The position numbers were made by a program, and so were the translations under genes. 64,000 bases of DNA from an uncultured Aquimarina sp. (GTDB lineage: Bacteria; Bacteroidota; Bacteroidia; Flavobacteriales; Flavobacteriaceae): assembly GCF_947495315.1 (NCBI RefSeq), contig NZ_CANLYD010000005.1, forward strand, positions 124,001-188,000. The letters run 5' to 3'. Below the pieces are notes generated by a model that was not told where the DNA came from, did not search any database, and worked only from the letters and a program-made list of their open reading frames with translations. Positions 54,907 through 64,000 of the stretch are shown piece after piece. Position 1 is the stretch's first letter; each line of letters starts with the position of its first letter.

Positions 54907-57900
54907 TTAGAATGTAAGATTTAATCCGAAATTGTAACTCTTTACATTTGGGTGCGTAAATTCATCAAATCCTCTTTGGAAAGTGTTTCCAAAGCCTCTC
55001 GCTGCTTCAGGGTCTAGACCTTTATAGTCTGTTATGGTGATAAGGTTTCTTCCTGAAACAGTTAAGTTTATCTGGTCGAAAATATCTGCCTTAAGCAATT
55101 TATTAATTTTAAATCTAAGACTAATGTCTCTGAAACGTATGAATGATCCGTCTTCCACAAATTCTGAAGTAGGTACATTGGTATTGTAAAGAGATGTATA
55201 ATAACTTACGAAAGCACCTGTTTGAACCGCTCCTGTAGGATCTTCAATAGAAACAGGTACAGCAGTATCAGTATGTAATCCATTGTTGTATAGCCATTGT
55301 CTTGCTCTATTGTATACGTCTAAACCTTGGAACCAATCAATTTGGAATGAAAGTCCAACAACATCATTAAATAAAGAAATGTCATTTATGAAAGTTAAAA
55401 CAAAATCTGGTTGCGTGCTACCTCTTACTTCTTTGTCTGGGCCAATAACTACATTACCAGTATTCTTATTTACGACATATCCTGAGCTTGCAATGGTAAA
55501 GTCATCTACATCGGCAGCTGGAATAATTCTATTTCCGCTGTTGTCTACAGCATCAAGACTAGTAATAACAGGAAAAACCGAAAATGTACCAATCTCCTCG
55601 CCTTCTTGTAAAACAAAATTGTCATTAACTACTACTGGAAGTCCATTCTCTATTCTGTCCAATGTAGCTGTGGATTTTGTAAAGCGTACGCCAAAGTCCC
55701 ATTTAGTTTTTTGAGAATTATAGATACCAAAATCTATCGATGCTTCAATACCATCACTACTAATGTCATAAGAGTTGTCGAAAACAGCAGAACCACCCGT
55801 ACTAGAAGGGATTCCTAAATCAAAAATAGCTCCTTCTGTTTTACGGTCAAAGTAATTAATAGAACCATCAACTCTATTAAACCAAGTGCCATCACTAGGA
55901 GTAAAGGTGTAGTCAATACCAACTTCAGTTTCTTGAGATAATTCAACTTCTAGGTCCGGATTAGAAACTGTAGATGGGATGCTGGATAAAGCTTCACTAC
56001 CTACTGTTGTTAAGGCAAACGTAAAGATGTTTTGGCTAAATAGCGGTTGTATACCTGCCTCACCGTAAGCAGCTCTTAATTTAAATGAGTTTACAATACT
56101 AGAATCAAAAAGTTCTGCAATATTGAAATAGGCATCAGCACGTGGGAAGGTAAAGTCTAAACCATTACCAAATCTATTGGAGAAATCTCTTCTAAAACCA
56201 CCTGAGAACCCAAATAACGATTGGTAATCAAATTTTTGGTTGATTAAAAATCCGTAAGTCCTAAATGGTGATTCAAGAAAGCCATTAAAGGTTTTTACTA
56301 CGGCTTGGTTTATATTAAAAGATCCAAAAGGGCCTGCAGGAAGATTGGTACCTGTTACAAGAGTTTGTCTCAATTCCTGATCTCTCCAATCAAAATTAAA
56401 AGTCGTAGTAGATGTAATAGGTACATTCAGCTTTAGGTCCTCCTCAAAATCTAAGGTTAGATTTGCAGATAACAATAAGTTCTGAAAATATTCTTGAGTA
56501 TCTATCTGATTTATAATTCCTGTAATATTTGTAGGGATCGAACCTGATTGTAAATGGCTGCTTTGGTTTTCTTGAAAGAAAGCAAAGTTTTGCGTGTAGG
56601 TGTCATATCCATATTTCATGTTTAGCGTAAGCACCTCCAAAGGTTTATATACTAAGTCAAAATTAGCGAGATAACGAGTAATGTTATCTTGTCTTGTTTG
56701 AGTTTCTCTAAAGAAAAAGGGATTAATAGAGTTTGGATCAGTCGCATCAGGAGAAACTGTTAAGTCTCCATCAGAATTTCTGTTAAAGAAATTTACGTGA
56801 GGTAAGTTCTGAAATACATTGTTGATCAGGTTACTCGCATTTGCATTGTCTGTATTAGTTCCTGTATCGTTGGTGCTGTTAATAACATCAAATCTGGTAT
56901 TTATTTTTATTTTCTTACCTAAATCAAACCCCAGGCTTAATCGCGCATCATATTTTATATATTTTCCTTCAACGAGAACACTTTCCTGCTCTGATCGATT
57001 ACCTGCAACTAAGTATGTAATATTTTCAGATCCTCCAGATACTGTTATTCCTGTCGTAGTATTAAATGCCTTAGTAAATAAAATATCCGATGCTAAAAAT
57101 GTTGGTTCGGCGAATGGTGTGTCATTAATACCTTGTGCTCCAAGCATGGTTCCATTTACATCTCTTTCGTTTGGGTCAACTGCTAAATATTGAGCGTTCC
57201 CATTTAGATTGGTAACAGGGGTTCCGTTTAGGTCTATCAAAAAACCTTCTGAGTTGGTTGAGTAATGATGCAAAGTTGCTCTATTTGCATCGTCATTTGT
57301 AATAGCAGAAGCGATACTAACGTTAGATCTAATGGATACCTTTGGAGCTCCAGCTTTACCTTTTTTAGTAATAATATTAATAACACCATTTGCTCCCTGA
57401 GCACCATAAATGGTACCAGCAGCAGCACCTGAGATTGTTTCTACTCTTTCTACATTGGTAAAATCAATATCTGCTAAACGAGAACTCTGATTAGAGGCAC
57501 CACCGATACTTGTTTGAGAGGTAGATACTTGAATCCCATCAATTAATATCATTGGTTGAGAAGAGTTCAAACTATTAATTGATCTGAGTATTATATTTTG
57601 TTGTTGTCCGGGTTGACCCGTTGTAGACTGAATAATAGTACCAGCAATCTTACCTTGTAATGCCTGATCAACTGACTGTGCACCTTGAACCTGCAGATCT
57701 TCAGCTTTAACTGAATTTACAGAAACACCTAATTTGCGTTTACTTGTTCCAGAGGCAACACCAGTTACTACTACCTCTTCCAATTCTGCGGCAGAAGCTT
57801 CTAGTTGTACATTGATAGATGAGTTGGATCCGACGGTAACCATTTTGTCGGCAAACCCAAGGTAACTGTAAACCAGTACACTGCCTTGGGATGCTCGGAT

Positions 57901-58086
57901 AGAATAGATTCCATCGAAGTCAGTTTGGGTGCCATTGTTAGTCCCTTTTACGATAATATTTACGCCGGGTAGAGGTATGCCTGTGTCGTCCGTAACTTTA
58001 CCCGTTATAGTGCTTTCTTGAGCAAACGAGATTTGTGTGACTAATGCTAGAAAAAGCATCAGAATTCGATTTGTTTGTGATTTCAT
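54907..58086 (-). CDS. SusC/RagA-type TonB-dependent receptor
   Basis: 1059 residues. Signal peptide 1-22 (cleaved after SFAQ). CarboxypepD_reg domain (GKVTDDTGIPLPGVNIIVKG), plug domain with MILIDGIQVSTSQTSIGG and ETISGAAAGTIYGAQGANGV, and a barrel with terminal Phe (GLNLTF). Strands such as YDARLSLGFDLGKKIKINTR are visible. It shares its promoter block with the other SusC. It transports the SusD-bound substrate across the outer membrane. Confidence 0.93.
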   Translation of the reverse strand: MKSQTNRILMLFLALVTQISFAQESTITGKVTDDTGIPLPGVNIIVKGTNNGTQTDFDGIYSIRASQGSVLVYSYLGFADKMVTVGSNSSINVQLEASAAELEEVVVTGVASGTSKRKLGVSVNSVKAEDLQVQGAQSVDQALQGKIAGTIIQSTTGQPGQQQNIILRSINSLNSSQPMILIDGIQVSTSQTSIGGASNQSSRLADIDFTNVERVETISGAAAGTIYGAQGANGVINIITKKGKAGAPKVSIRSNVSIASAITNDDANRATLHHYSTNSEGFLIDLNGTPVTNLNGNAQYLAVDPNERDVNGTMLGAQGINDTPFAEPTFLASDILFTKAFNTTTGITVSGGSENITYLVAGNRSEQESVLVEGKYIKYDARLSLGFDLGKKIKINTRFDVINSTNDTGTNTDNANASNLINNVFQNLPHVNFFNRNSDGDLTVSPDATDPNSINPFFFRETQTRQDNITRYLANFDLVYKPLEVLTLNMKYGYDTYTQNFAFFQENQSSHLQSGSIPTNITGIINQIDTQEYFQNLLLSANLTLDFEEDLKLNVPITSTTTFNFDWRDQELRQTLVTGTNLPAGPFGSFNINQAVVKTFNGFLESPFRTYGFLINQKFDYQSLFGFSGGFRRDFSNRFGNGLDFTFPRADAYFNIAELFDSSIVNSFKLRAAYGEAGIQPLFSQNIFTFALTTVGSEALSSIPSTVSNPDLEVELSQETEVGIDYTFTPSDGTWFNRVDGSINYFDRKTEGAIFDLGIPSSTGGSAVFDNSYDISSDGIEASIDFGIYNSQKTKWDFGVRFTKSTATLDRIENGLPVVVNDNFVLQEGEEIGTFSVFPVITSLDAVDNSGNRIIPAADVDDFTIASSGYVVNKNTGNVVIGPDKEVRGSTQPDFVLTFINDISLFNDVVGLSFQIDWFQGLDVYNRARQWLYNNGLHTDTAVPVSIEDPTGAVQTGAFVSYYTSLYNTNVPTSEFVEDGSFIRFRDISLRFKINKLLKADIFDQINLTVSGRNLITITDYKGLDPEAARGFGNTFQRGFDEFTHPNVKSYNFGLNLTF

Positions 58087-58103
58087 TATTGTTTTAATTA
58101 TTA

Positions 58104-58153
58104 GAATTAGCCTATTCCAAAAATCATAATAATATCTTAATAAAACAACTTTT
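58104..58153 (-). promoter_or_regulatory. shared SusC promoter block, copy 2
   Basis: 50 bp, four differences from 49717-49766. Minus strand: TTG (58146-58148) and GATTTTTG (58118-58125), again 20 bp apart. It ends 18 bp before the SusC start. Confidence 0.75.
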
Positions 58154-58460
58154 GTTTAATTTAAAATCAAATTATTGCCCTTATTGGTTAAAATAATATG
58201 AAATTTTGTTATGACCTTATAATGTGGTGTTTGCACTTTTTGTGCTGACTATTTATCTCTGTTTAGAGGTTGTTTATATGTAAAGAAGCAAGTGTTTTTT
58301 GTGTGGGTTATGTGTAAGTATTTTTTCATAATATATTATAAGATATTAGTGGTGATAAGTAATCAGGTTGTTTGGAAAAGTAAAAGGACGCTGTTTTGAT
58401 ATTTTTGAAGTAGCATTACTGTTTGAGTTCCTAGTTCGATTAAACACTGTTAATTAAGAT
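58154..58460. other. 307-bp AT-rich intergenic region
   Basis: It lies between the SusC promoter block and the end of the Omp85-like gene. I see no gene, repeat or hairpin I can support. Confidence 0.3.
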
Positions 58461-60155
58461 TTAAAACCTTGCATTAAGACTAATATGAACTTTCGTATTA
58501 GAGAATTTGAAGTTTGAATCACTGTTTTTTCCATTTGCGAAGATTATTCTGAATAACCCTGTTTGAGTATTTAATCCTAAGCCAAATCCAAAGCTTGTAA
58601 GGTTCTCAGATAGTTCAGAGCTTTCATCTTCGAAATAAGAGTAGTCTATAATAGAATGAATATATAGGTTTGACGATAATGTGTATTGATATTCTGTGTT
58701 TAATACATTAAATAAGGACGCATTGATGCTGTTTTCTTCAAAACCTCGTATTGAATTAATGCCTCCAAATCTAAATAACTCATTAGTAAAAAGGTTGTTA
58801 GAAAAAATCGCGGAAGCAGTATTTTTTAAGAAAATAGAGTTTCTTTGGTTTAGTTCAAAGGTGTAGCTAATATCGATGCTCCCTTTTATTTGGTTGATGC
58901 TCTCTGTGTCCGTTTTCCTGTTGCCAAACTCTCCTGTGATAGTATATTTGTTTTTGATCGGAAATAAGCTGTTATTTCGTCTTCTAGTGTGATTAAAGCC
59001 GGCTGCGAAGAATGATGAGGAATAGTCGCTAATGTTTAAAGATGGCTGAGGGGTGTCAAGAAGATTATTTGAAGAAATGGTTTTGTATCCGATAAAAGCA
59101 CTCTTCTTGTCATTAATAAGATAGTTAAGATTTGCTTTTTGCTCTGTAATTAAAAAACTGGAATCTTTTTTAAAAATATCTAAACCAGCTTCTATGCCAA
59201 TAGGTGTTTTTAGTATGTAAGGTAATGAGATATTGGCTTGAAATCTTTGCTGCTCGTTTCCGTCGCTTTTGTATATAAGATTAAGCTGTTCTCCATAATT
59301 CAGGTTGTTAATTAAGTTTAAGTTTAAATAACCATTTAATTCTAGATCGCCAGATTCAATATCAGATGAAAAACCAAGAAATCCATCAAAGGTGTTGGCA
59401 GACTTTTTTTCGAGATATAGGTATACTTTGGTGGAGTCTTTCTCAAATAAAACCTCCGGAGGTTTAATGTTTTTCGCAAAACCAAGGTTATCAATTTTCT
59501 TAGATTTTTCAATGACGCTGTTTTTTTTGAATACAGTTCCTTTTCGTATTCTGCTATTGTATTTTAAATAGGAGTATGGGAACTTGCTGTAGCCTTTGAT
59601 AATGATGTCATCAATTGTTCTGGTCTTGCTTTTAGTACTTATGAGTTTTGCTGAAATTTCATCTTTGTTTTTTTTAATATTGATAAGTGATAAGTTGCTA
59701 AAGGTGTTTCCTTGGTTGACCAGGTAGTTTGTGAGAAATTGAAGTGCTTCTTCTGTTTTTTCAAAAGATATAGAAAAGTGTTTGTCAGTTACAATGGTTG
59801 ATATTTGGTTTAAGATTTCCCTTGGGATTAATTCTTTGTTGTAAGAAATGGTTAGTTTGGTGTATTTTTTATTTAGTTCAAAAAGACCTGTAAATAAAGA
59901 GTCGGATGTTTTTTGAACTTTAACTAGTCTGATGTCGAGATATCCTGATTTTAAAAGCTTTTTCTGGGTAACATCTATCTCTGCTTTTAAATTTAGAAAA
60001 TTCTTAAAACGCTTTTCATATCCAATGCTGTCTATTTTTAAAGTTTCAATAGAATCATTTCCTTTAATAGATAGATTTAGAATGGTGTTTTGTGCATTAC
60101 AAAATGAATGTATACATATATTAAGGAGAAGAATATAGAATATAGATGTTTTCAA
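58461..60155 (-). CDS. Omp85/BamA-TamA-like outer-membrane protein
   Basis: 564 residues. Signal peptide 1-21 (cleaved after CNAQ). Two or three POTRA-like units span about 22-245 (KLTISYNKELIPREILNQIS, TIDDIIIKGYSKFPYSYLKY), followed by a 16-strand surface-antigen barrel. The family L6 motif (V/I-R-G-F) is present as NSIRGFEENS, and the last strand ends in Phe. It is shorter than BamA. It could be a TamA-like or specialised exporter. It is divergent from the ribosomal operon. Confidence 0.85.
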   Translation of the reverse strand: MKTSIFYILLLNICIHSFCNAQNTILNLSIKGNDSIETLKIDSIGYEKRFKNFLNLKAEIDVTQKKLLKSGYLDIRLVKVQKTSDSLFTGLFELNKKYTKLTISYNKELIPREILNQISTIVTDKHFSISFEKTEEALQFLTNYLVNQGNTFSNLSLINIKKNKDEISAKLISTKSKTRTIDDIIIKGYSKFPYSYLKYNSRIRKGTVFKKNSVIEKSKKIDNLGFAKNIKPPEVLFEKDSTKVYLYLEKKSANTFDGFLGFSSDIESGDLELNGYLNLNLINNLNYGEQLNLIYKSDGNEQQRFQANISLPYILKTPIGIEAGLDIFKKDSSFLITEQKANLNYLINDKKSAFIGYKTISSNNLLDTPQPSLNISDYSSSFFAAGFNHTRRRNNSLFPIKNKYTITGEFGNRKTDTESINQIKGSIDISYTFELNQRNSIFLKNTASAIFSNNLFTNELFRFGGINSIRGFEENSINASLFNVLNTEYQYTLSSNLYIHSIIDYSYFEDESSELSENLTSFGFGLGLNTQTGLFRIIFANGKNSDSNFKFSNTKVHISLNARF

Positions 60156-60252
60156 TTTGCTTTTTAATAGTGCTAAAATAACGGAAAATAGAGGGATTTC
60201 TTACGGTTTAATAATATCATTTTAAATCTATTTGAAAATTAATGCATTAGGA

Positions 60253-60283
60253 TTTGAATTGCTGGAAAATATTTCTACCTTTG
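60253..60283 (+). promoter_or_regulatory. promoter of the rpsL-rpsG-fusA operon
   Basis: TTTG (60253-60256) and TACCTTTG (60276-60283) are separated by 19 bp, matching the Bacteroidota consensus exactly. The predicted start is about 50 bp upstream of rpsL. Confidence 0.8.
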
Positions 60284-60340
60284 CAGCCCTCATAAAAGAG
60301 GTATTGTAAAATATATTTAAATAATAGTGTAAAGCAAATT

Positions 60341-60715
60341 ATGCCAACAATTTCACAATTAGTAAGAAAAGGTAGAGCCAAAATAACTAAGAAGAGTAAA
60401 TCGGCTGCTTTGGATTCGTGCCCGCAACGCCGCGGTGTTTGTACGCGTGTTTATACTACTACACCAAAAAAACCAAATTCAGCTATGCGTAAAGTAGCTC
60501 GTGTTAGGTTAACAAATGGTAAAGAAGTAAACGCATACATCGGAGGTGAAGGTCACAATCTACAGGAGCACTCGATAGTATTAGTTAGAGGTGGAAGGGT
60601 AAAAGATTTACCAGGAGTTAGGTATCACATTGTTCGTGGAGCTTTAGACACCGCAGGTGTTGAAGGAAGAACGCAACGTAGATCTAAGTATGGTGCAAAA
60701 CGCCCTAAGAAGTAA
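60341..60715 (+). CDS. rpsL: 30S ribosomal protein S12
   Basis: 124 residues, full length. Conserved [20 protein letters not shown] and [17 protein letters not shown]. Lys43 and Lys88, the residues changed in streptomycin resistance, are the wild-type lysines, so no resistance substitution is seen there. S12 lies at the decoding centre of the small subunit. First gene of the operon, 23 bp before rpsG. Confidence 0.98.
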   Translation: MPTISQLVRKGRAKITKKSKSAALDSCPQRRGVCTRVYTTTPKKPNSAMRKVARVRLTNGKEVNAYIGGEGHNLQEHSIVLVRGGRVKDLPGVRYHIVRGALDTAGVEGRTQRRSKYGAKRPKK

Positions 60716-60738
60716 TTAAAAAACTTTAAGAAGAAGAC

Positions 60739-61215
60739 ATGAGAAAAAGAAAGGCTAAAAAAAGACCTATTTTGCCGGATCCACGTTTTAACGATCAATT
60801 AGTGACTCGTTTTGTAAACATGATGATGTGGGACGGAAAGAAATCGGTTGCTTTTAAAATTTTCTATGATGCTATTGATATCGTAGAAGAGAAAAAACAA
60901 AACGAAGAAAAAACCGCTTTGGAAATGTGGAAAGATGCGTTGTCTAACGTAATGCCACATGTAGAAGTAAGAAGCCGTCGTGTTGGAGGTGCTACCTTCC
61001 AGATTCCTAACCCAATTAGACCTGATAGAAAGATATCTACTGCTATGAAGTGGTTGATTCAGTTTTCTCGTAAGAGAAACGAAAAGTCTATGGCTCAAAA
61101 ACTTGCTGCAGAAATTCTTGCTGCAGAAAAAGAAGAAGGAGCTGCGGTTAAGAAAAGAGTTGATACTCATAAGATGGCTGAAGCAAATAAAGCATTCTCA
61201 CACTTTAGATTTTAA
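60739..61215 (+). CDS. rpsG: 30S ribosomal protein S7
   Basis: 158 residues. Begins [20 protein letters not shown] and has the S7 core [20 protein letters not shown] and the C-terminal [16 protein letters not shown]7 starts 30S head assembly on 16S rRNA. It is 12 bp before fusA. Confidence 0.98.
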   Translation: MRKRKAKKRPILPDPRFNDQLVTRFVNMMMWDGKKSVAFKIFYDAIDIVEEKKQNEEKTALEMWKDALSNVMPHVEVRSRRVGGATFQIPNPIRPDRKISTAMKWLIQFSRKRNEKSMAQKLAAEILAAEKEEGAAVKKRVDTHKMAEANKAFSHFRF

Positions 61216-61227
61216 TCACGAACAGAA

Positions 61228-63354
61228 ATGGCTAGAGATTTAAAATATACAAGAAATATTGGTATTGCTGCGCACATTGACGCGGGAAAAACTACGACAA
61301 CTGAGCGTATTTTATATTATACGGGAGTTAGTCACAAGATTGGTGAGGTGCATGATGGTGCTGCTACGATGGACTGGATGGAGCAAGAGCAGGAAAGAGG
61401 TATTACAATTACTTCTGCTGCAACAACTTGTGAGTGGAAGTTTCCAACAGAAAATGGTCAACCTTTAGATGATACTAAAGGGTATCATTTTAATATTATC
61501 GATACTCCAGGTCACGTTGATTTTACTGTTGAGGTAAATCGTTCTCTTCGTGTACTTGATGGATTGGTATTCTTGTTTAGTGCTGTTGATGGTGTTGAGC
61601 CACAATCAGAGACTAACTGGAGACTTGCAGATAATTACAAAGTTCCAAGAATTGGATTTGTAAATAAAATGGATCGTCAAGGATCTAATTTTATGGAAGT
61701 GTGTCAACAAGTTAAGGATATGTTAGGTTCTAATGCAGTGCCTATAGTATTGAATATTGGTGACGAAGAAGATTTTAAAGGGATCGTAGATTTAGTTAAG
61801 AATCGTGCTATTGTATGGCATGAAGAAGGGCAAGGAGCTACGTTTGATGTTGTAGATATACCTGAGGATCTTAAAGAAGAAGCGAAAATACTTCGTGGTA
61901 AACTTATTGAAGAGGTTGCTGCGTATGATGAGGATCTTCTTGAGAAATTTATGGAAGACGAGGATTCAATTACAGAAGAAGAAGTGCATGCTGCGCTTAG
62001 GGCTGCTGTGATGGATATGTCTATCATTCCTATGATTTGTGGATCTGCGTTTAAAAATAAAGGTGTTCAGTTTTTATTAGATGCTGTATGTCGTTACTTG
62101 CCTTCTCCAACGGATAAAGAAGGTATTGTAGGGGTGAATCCGGATACAGATCAGGAAGAAATTCGTAAGCCAGATGTAAAGGAGCCATTTGCTGCTTTAG
62201 CATTTAAGATTGCTACGGATCCATTTGTTGGTCGTTTAGCATTTTTCCGCGCATATTCGGGTCGTTTAGATGCAGGTTCTTATGTATTAAACAATCGTTC
62301 AGGTAAAAAAGAACGTATTTCTCGTATCTATCAAATGCATGCTAATAAGCAAAATGCTATTGATTATATAGAAGCAGGAGATATTGGAGCTGCTGTTGGA
62401 TTTAAATCTATTAAAACAGGAGATACACTTACTGCTGAAAAGCATCCTATAGTTTTAGAATCTATGGACTTCCCGGATCCAGTAATTGGTATCGCGGTTG
62501 AGCCTAAGACCAAAGCCGATGTGGATAAATTAGGTATGGGATTAGCTAAATTAGCGGAAGAAGATCCTACGTTTACTGTGCGTTCAGATGAGGCTTCAGG
62601 ACAGACTATTATTTCTGGAATGGGAGAACTTCACTTGGATGTGATTGTAGACCGTTTAAAGCGTGAGTTTAAAGTGGAGGTTAATCAAGGTCAACCACAA
62701 GTTGAATATAAAGAGGCTATTACACAATCTGCGGATCATAGAGAAGTTTATAAGAAACAATCTGGTGGTCGTGGTAAGTTTGCTGATATTGTATTTACAA
62801 TTGAACCAGCTGATGAAGGTGTGGTAGGTCTTCAGTTTGAATCTACAATTAAAGGTGGTAATGTTCCTAAAGAATTTATCCCTTCAATTGAAAAAGGATT
62901 CAAAATGGCTATGGTAAATGGTCCTTTAGCAGGGTATGAAGTTGATGCTGTTAAGGTAACATTGAAAGATGGTTCTTATCATGATGTGGATTCGGATCAA
63001 TTATCTTTCGAATTGGCTGCTAAGTTAGGATTTAAAAACTCTGCAAAAGCTGCGAAAGCGGTTATAATGGAGCCTATTATGAAATTAGAAGTTATTACTC
63101 CAGAAGAGAATATGGGTGATATCGTAGGTGATCTTAATAGACGTAGAGGACAAGTTAGTGATATGGGTGATAGAGCTGGTGCAAAAACTGTAAAAGCTAC
63201 TGTACCACTTTCGGAAATGTTTGGATACGTTACGACGTTAAGAACATTGTCATCTGGTAGAGCAACATCTACTATGGAATTTTCTCACTATGCTGAAACT
63301 CCTTCTAATATTTCAGAAGAAGTAATTGCAGCAGCAAAAGGAGTTAACGCTTAA
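61228..63354 (+). CDS. fusA: elongation factor G
   Basis: 708 residues. G1 AHIDAGKTT (residues 16-24), G2 [10 protein letters not shown]3 DTPGHVDF, G4 NKMDRQ, and the G' domain with short [11 protein letters not shown]. Domains III-V are complete ([40 protein letters not shown]). It drives ribosomal translocation with GTP. It is followed by rpsJ with no tuf gene in between, as in other Bacteroidota. Confidence 0.98.
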   Translation: MARDLKYTRNIGIAAHIDAGKTTTTERILYYTGVSHKIGEVHDGAATMDWMEQEQERGITITSAATTCEWKFPTENGQPLDDTKGYHFNIIDTPGHVDFTVEVNRSLRVLDGLVFLFSAVDGVEPQSETNWRLADNYKVPRIGFVNKMDRQGSNFMEVCQQVKDMLGSNAVPIVLNIGDEEDFKGIVDLVKNRAIVWHEEGQGATFDVVDIPEDLKEEAKILRGKLIEEVAAYDEDLLEKFMEDEDSITEEEVHAALRAAVMDMSIIPMICGSAFKNKGVQFLLDAVCRYLPSPTDKEGIVGVNPDTDQEEIRKPDVKEPFAALAFKIATDPFVGRLAFFRAYSGRLDAGSYVLNNRSGKKERISRIYQMHANKQNAIDYIEAGDIGAAVGFKSIKTGDTLTAEKHPIVLESMDFPDPVIGIAVEPKTKADVDKLGMGLAKLAEEDPTFTVRSDEASGQTIISGMGELHLDVIVDRLKREFKVEVNQGQPQVEYKEAITQSADHREVYKKQSGGRGKFADIVFTIEPADEGVVGLQFESTIKGGNVPKEFIPSIEKGFKMAMVNGPLAGYEVDAVKVTLKDGSYHDVDSDQLSFELAAKLGFKNSAKAAKAVIMEPIMKLEVITPEENMGDIVGDLNRRRGQVSDMGDRAGAKTVKATVPLSEMFGYVTTLRTLSSGRATSTMEFSHYAETPSNISEEVIAAAKGVNA

Positions 63355-63364
63355 TTTTACAGAA

Positions 63365-63670
63365 ATGAGTCAAAAAATTAGAATAAAACTAAAATCTTAC
63401 GATCATAACTTAGTGGATAAGTCTGCAGAGAAGATTGTTAAGACCGTTAAGAGTACTGGAGCTGTGGTTACTGGCCCAATTCCATTACCAACACATAAGA
63501 AGATTTTTACAGTATTACGTTCTCCTCACGTTAATAAAAAATCTAGAGAGCAATTTCAATTAAGTTCTTACAAAAGACTTTTGGATATTTATAGCTCATC
63601 TTCAAAAACGATCGATGCGTTAATGAAGCTAGAATTACCGAGTGGAGTAGAGGTTGAGATCAAAGTGTGA
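63365..63670 (+). CDS. rpsJ: 30S ribosomal protein S10
   Basis: 101 residues from the ATG at 63365 ([20 protein letters not shown]). A longer frame starting inside fusA is not used, since S10 normally begins with this sequence. The S10 core [20 protein letters not shown] is present. It is 10 bp after fusA. S10 is also NusE, which joins the antitermination complex. Confidence 0.97.
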   Translation: MSQKIRIKLKSYDHNLVDKSAEKIVKTVKSTGAVVTGPIPLPTHKKIFTVLRSPHVNKKSREQFQLSSYKRLLDIYSSSSKTIDALMKLELPSGVEVEIKV

Positions 63671-63682
63671 TAAAACTTCTAA

Positions 63683-63778
63683 GTAAGAAAATCTTACGAT
63701 AAATGTCCCAAGCTGCGTGCAAGGGAAAAACGGCAAAAAAATACATTCAGGGTTGAAGTATTTTGACCCTGTTTTTTT
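63683..63778 (+). promoter_or_regulatory. hairpin leader between rpsJ and rplC, candidate attenuator
   Basis: First hairpin GTAAGA/TCTTAC (63683-63697), next a small TCCC/GGGA dyad (63706-63725), and last CAGGGT/ACCCTG (63748-63771) followed by T7 (63772-63778). The last has the shape of an intrinsic terminator and lies 40 bp before rplC. It may act as a ribosomal-protein leader or set S10-operon levels. Confidence 0.6.
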
Positions 63779-63818
63779 GCAAAATAATAAGTAGAATACT
63801 AATTAATAATTAATAAAT

Positions 63819-64000
63819 ATGTCTGGGTTAATAGGAAAAAAGATCGGCATGACTAGCATCTTCGATGAAAATGGAAAGAATATTCCATGTACTGTGATCG
63901 AAGCTGGGCCATGTGTGGTTACCCAAGTCAGAACTGAAGAGGTGGATGGTTATGAAGCTATTCAATTAGGTTTCGATGACAAAGCAGACAAAAATGCTAC
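63819..64000 (+). CDS. rplC: 50S ribosomal protein L3, N-terminal part
   Basis: 60 complete codons to the window edge: [20 protein letters not shown] and then [20 protein letters not shown], the L3 N-terminus. The expected S10-operon order is rpsJ-rplC. The remainder lies outside the window. Confidence 0.95.
   Translation, partial: MSGLIGKKIGMTSIFDENGKNIPCTVIEAGPCVVTQVRTEEVDGYEAIQLGFDDKADKNA

Noticed and set aside
60341..60715. Streptomycin-resistance substitutions in rpsL
   Set aside because: Positions 43 and 88 are the wild-type lysines.
1..64000. CRISPR arrays, tRNA and rRNA genes, IS transposases, phage genes
   Set aside because: None could be supported: no regular spacer repeats, no cloverleaf seen, no transposase or phage structural frames. 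The only mobile-like signals are the intergenic elements.

Overview
The window is AT-rich and reads as chromosome from a member of the Bacteroidota, most likely a marine Flavobacteriaceae (an Aquimarina-like genome is my guess; no 16S gene is present). Supports are two SusC/SusD outer-membrane uptake loci, many signal-peptide and lipoprotein genes, promoters of the TTG-N19/20-TAnnTTTG type, and a ribosomal run rpsL-rpsG-fusA-rpsJ-rplC with no tuf gene between fusA and rpsJ.

Layout. 1-5.1 kb: small minus-strand envelope genes (DUF2459-like, transglutaminase-like, two CarboxypepD_reg proteins, DUF4269). 5.3-22 kb: accessory, almost all minus strand and mostly single genes (NTF2-like, SRPBCC, Crp-like regulator, alpha/beta hydrolase, truncated AbiEi/DUF6088 antitoxin, SGNH lipoprotein, two membrane-anchored AraC regulators, three beta-lactamase-fold serine hydrolases, a beta-propeller protein, several gene remnants). 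About eleven of these genes are followed, at or just past the stop codon, by copies or fragments of an imperfectly palindromic intergenic element. The layout resembles gene cassettes with attC-like sites; no integrase is visible. 22-29.3 kb: a TPR protein and a 2035-residue alpha-2-macroglobulin with a CAEQ thioester-type motif. 29.6-42.9 kb: mostly housekeeping (mpl, PaiB-like, radC, polysaccharide deacetylase, YjjG-type HAD, an envelope trio including DUF5723, rarA, rhomboid, rlmB). 43-58.1 kb: two Sus loci. The first is SusC-SusD plus two unknown lipoproteins; the second is SusC-SusD; a VCBS/UnbV lipoprotein lies between them. 58.5-60.2 kb: an Omp85-like outer-membrane protein. 60.3-64 kb: str/S10 ribosomal operon, with rplC cut by the window edge.

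How the genes work together. Both Sus loci share a nearly identical 50-bp upstream block carrying a promoter at the same spacing, so they are probably co-expressed. Strong hairpins end each unit. An AraC regulator sits directly upstream of two serine hydrolases, and an identical GTCCGA/GTCGGAC inverted repeat precedes each hydrolase, which suggests a small regulon. The rpsJ-rplC gap holds hairpins and a T-run that could be a ribosomal-protein leader or attenuator.

Limits: all homology calls are by eye from motifs. Positions of repeats and promoters are by inspection, without folding or alignment software.
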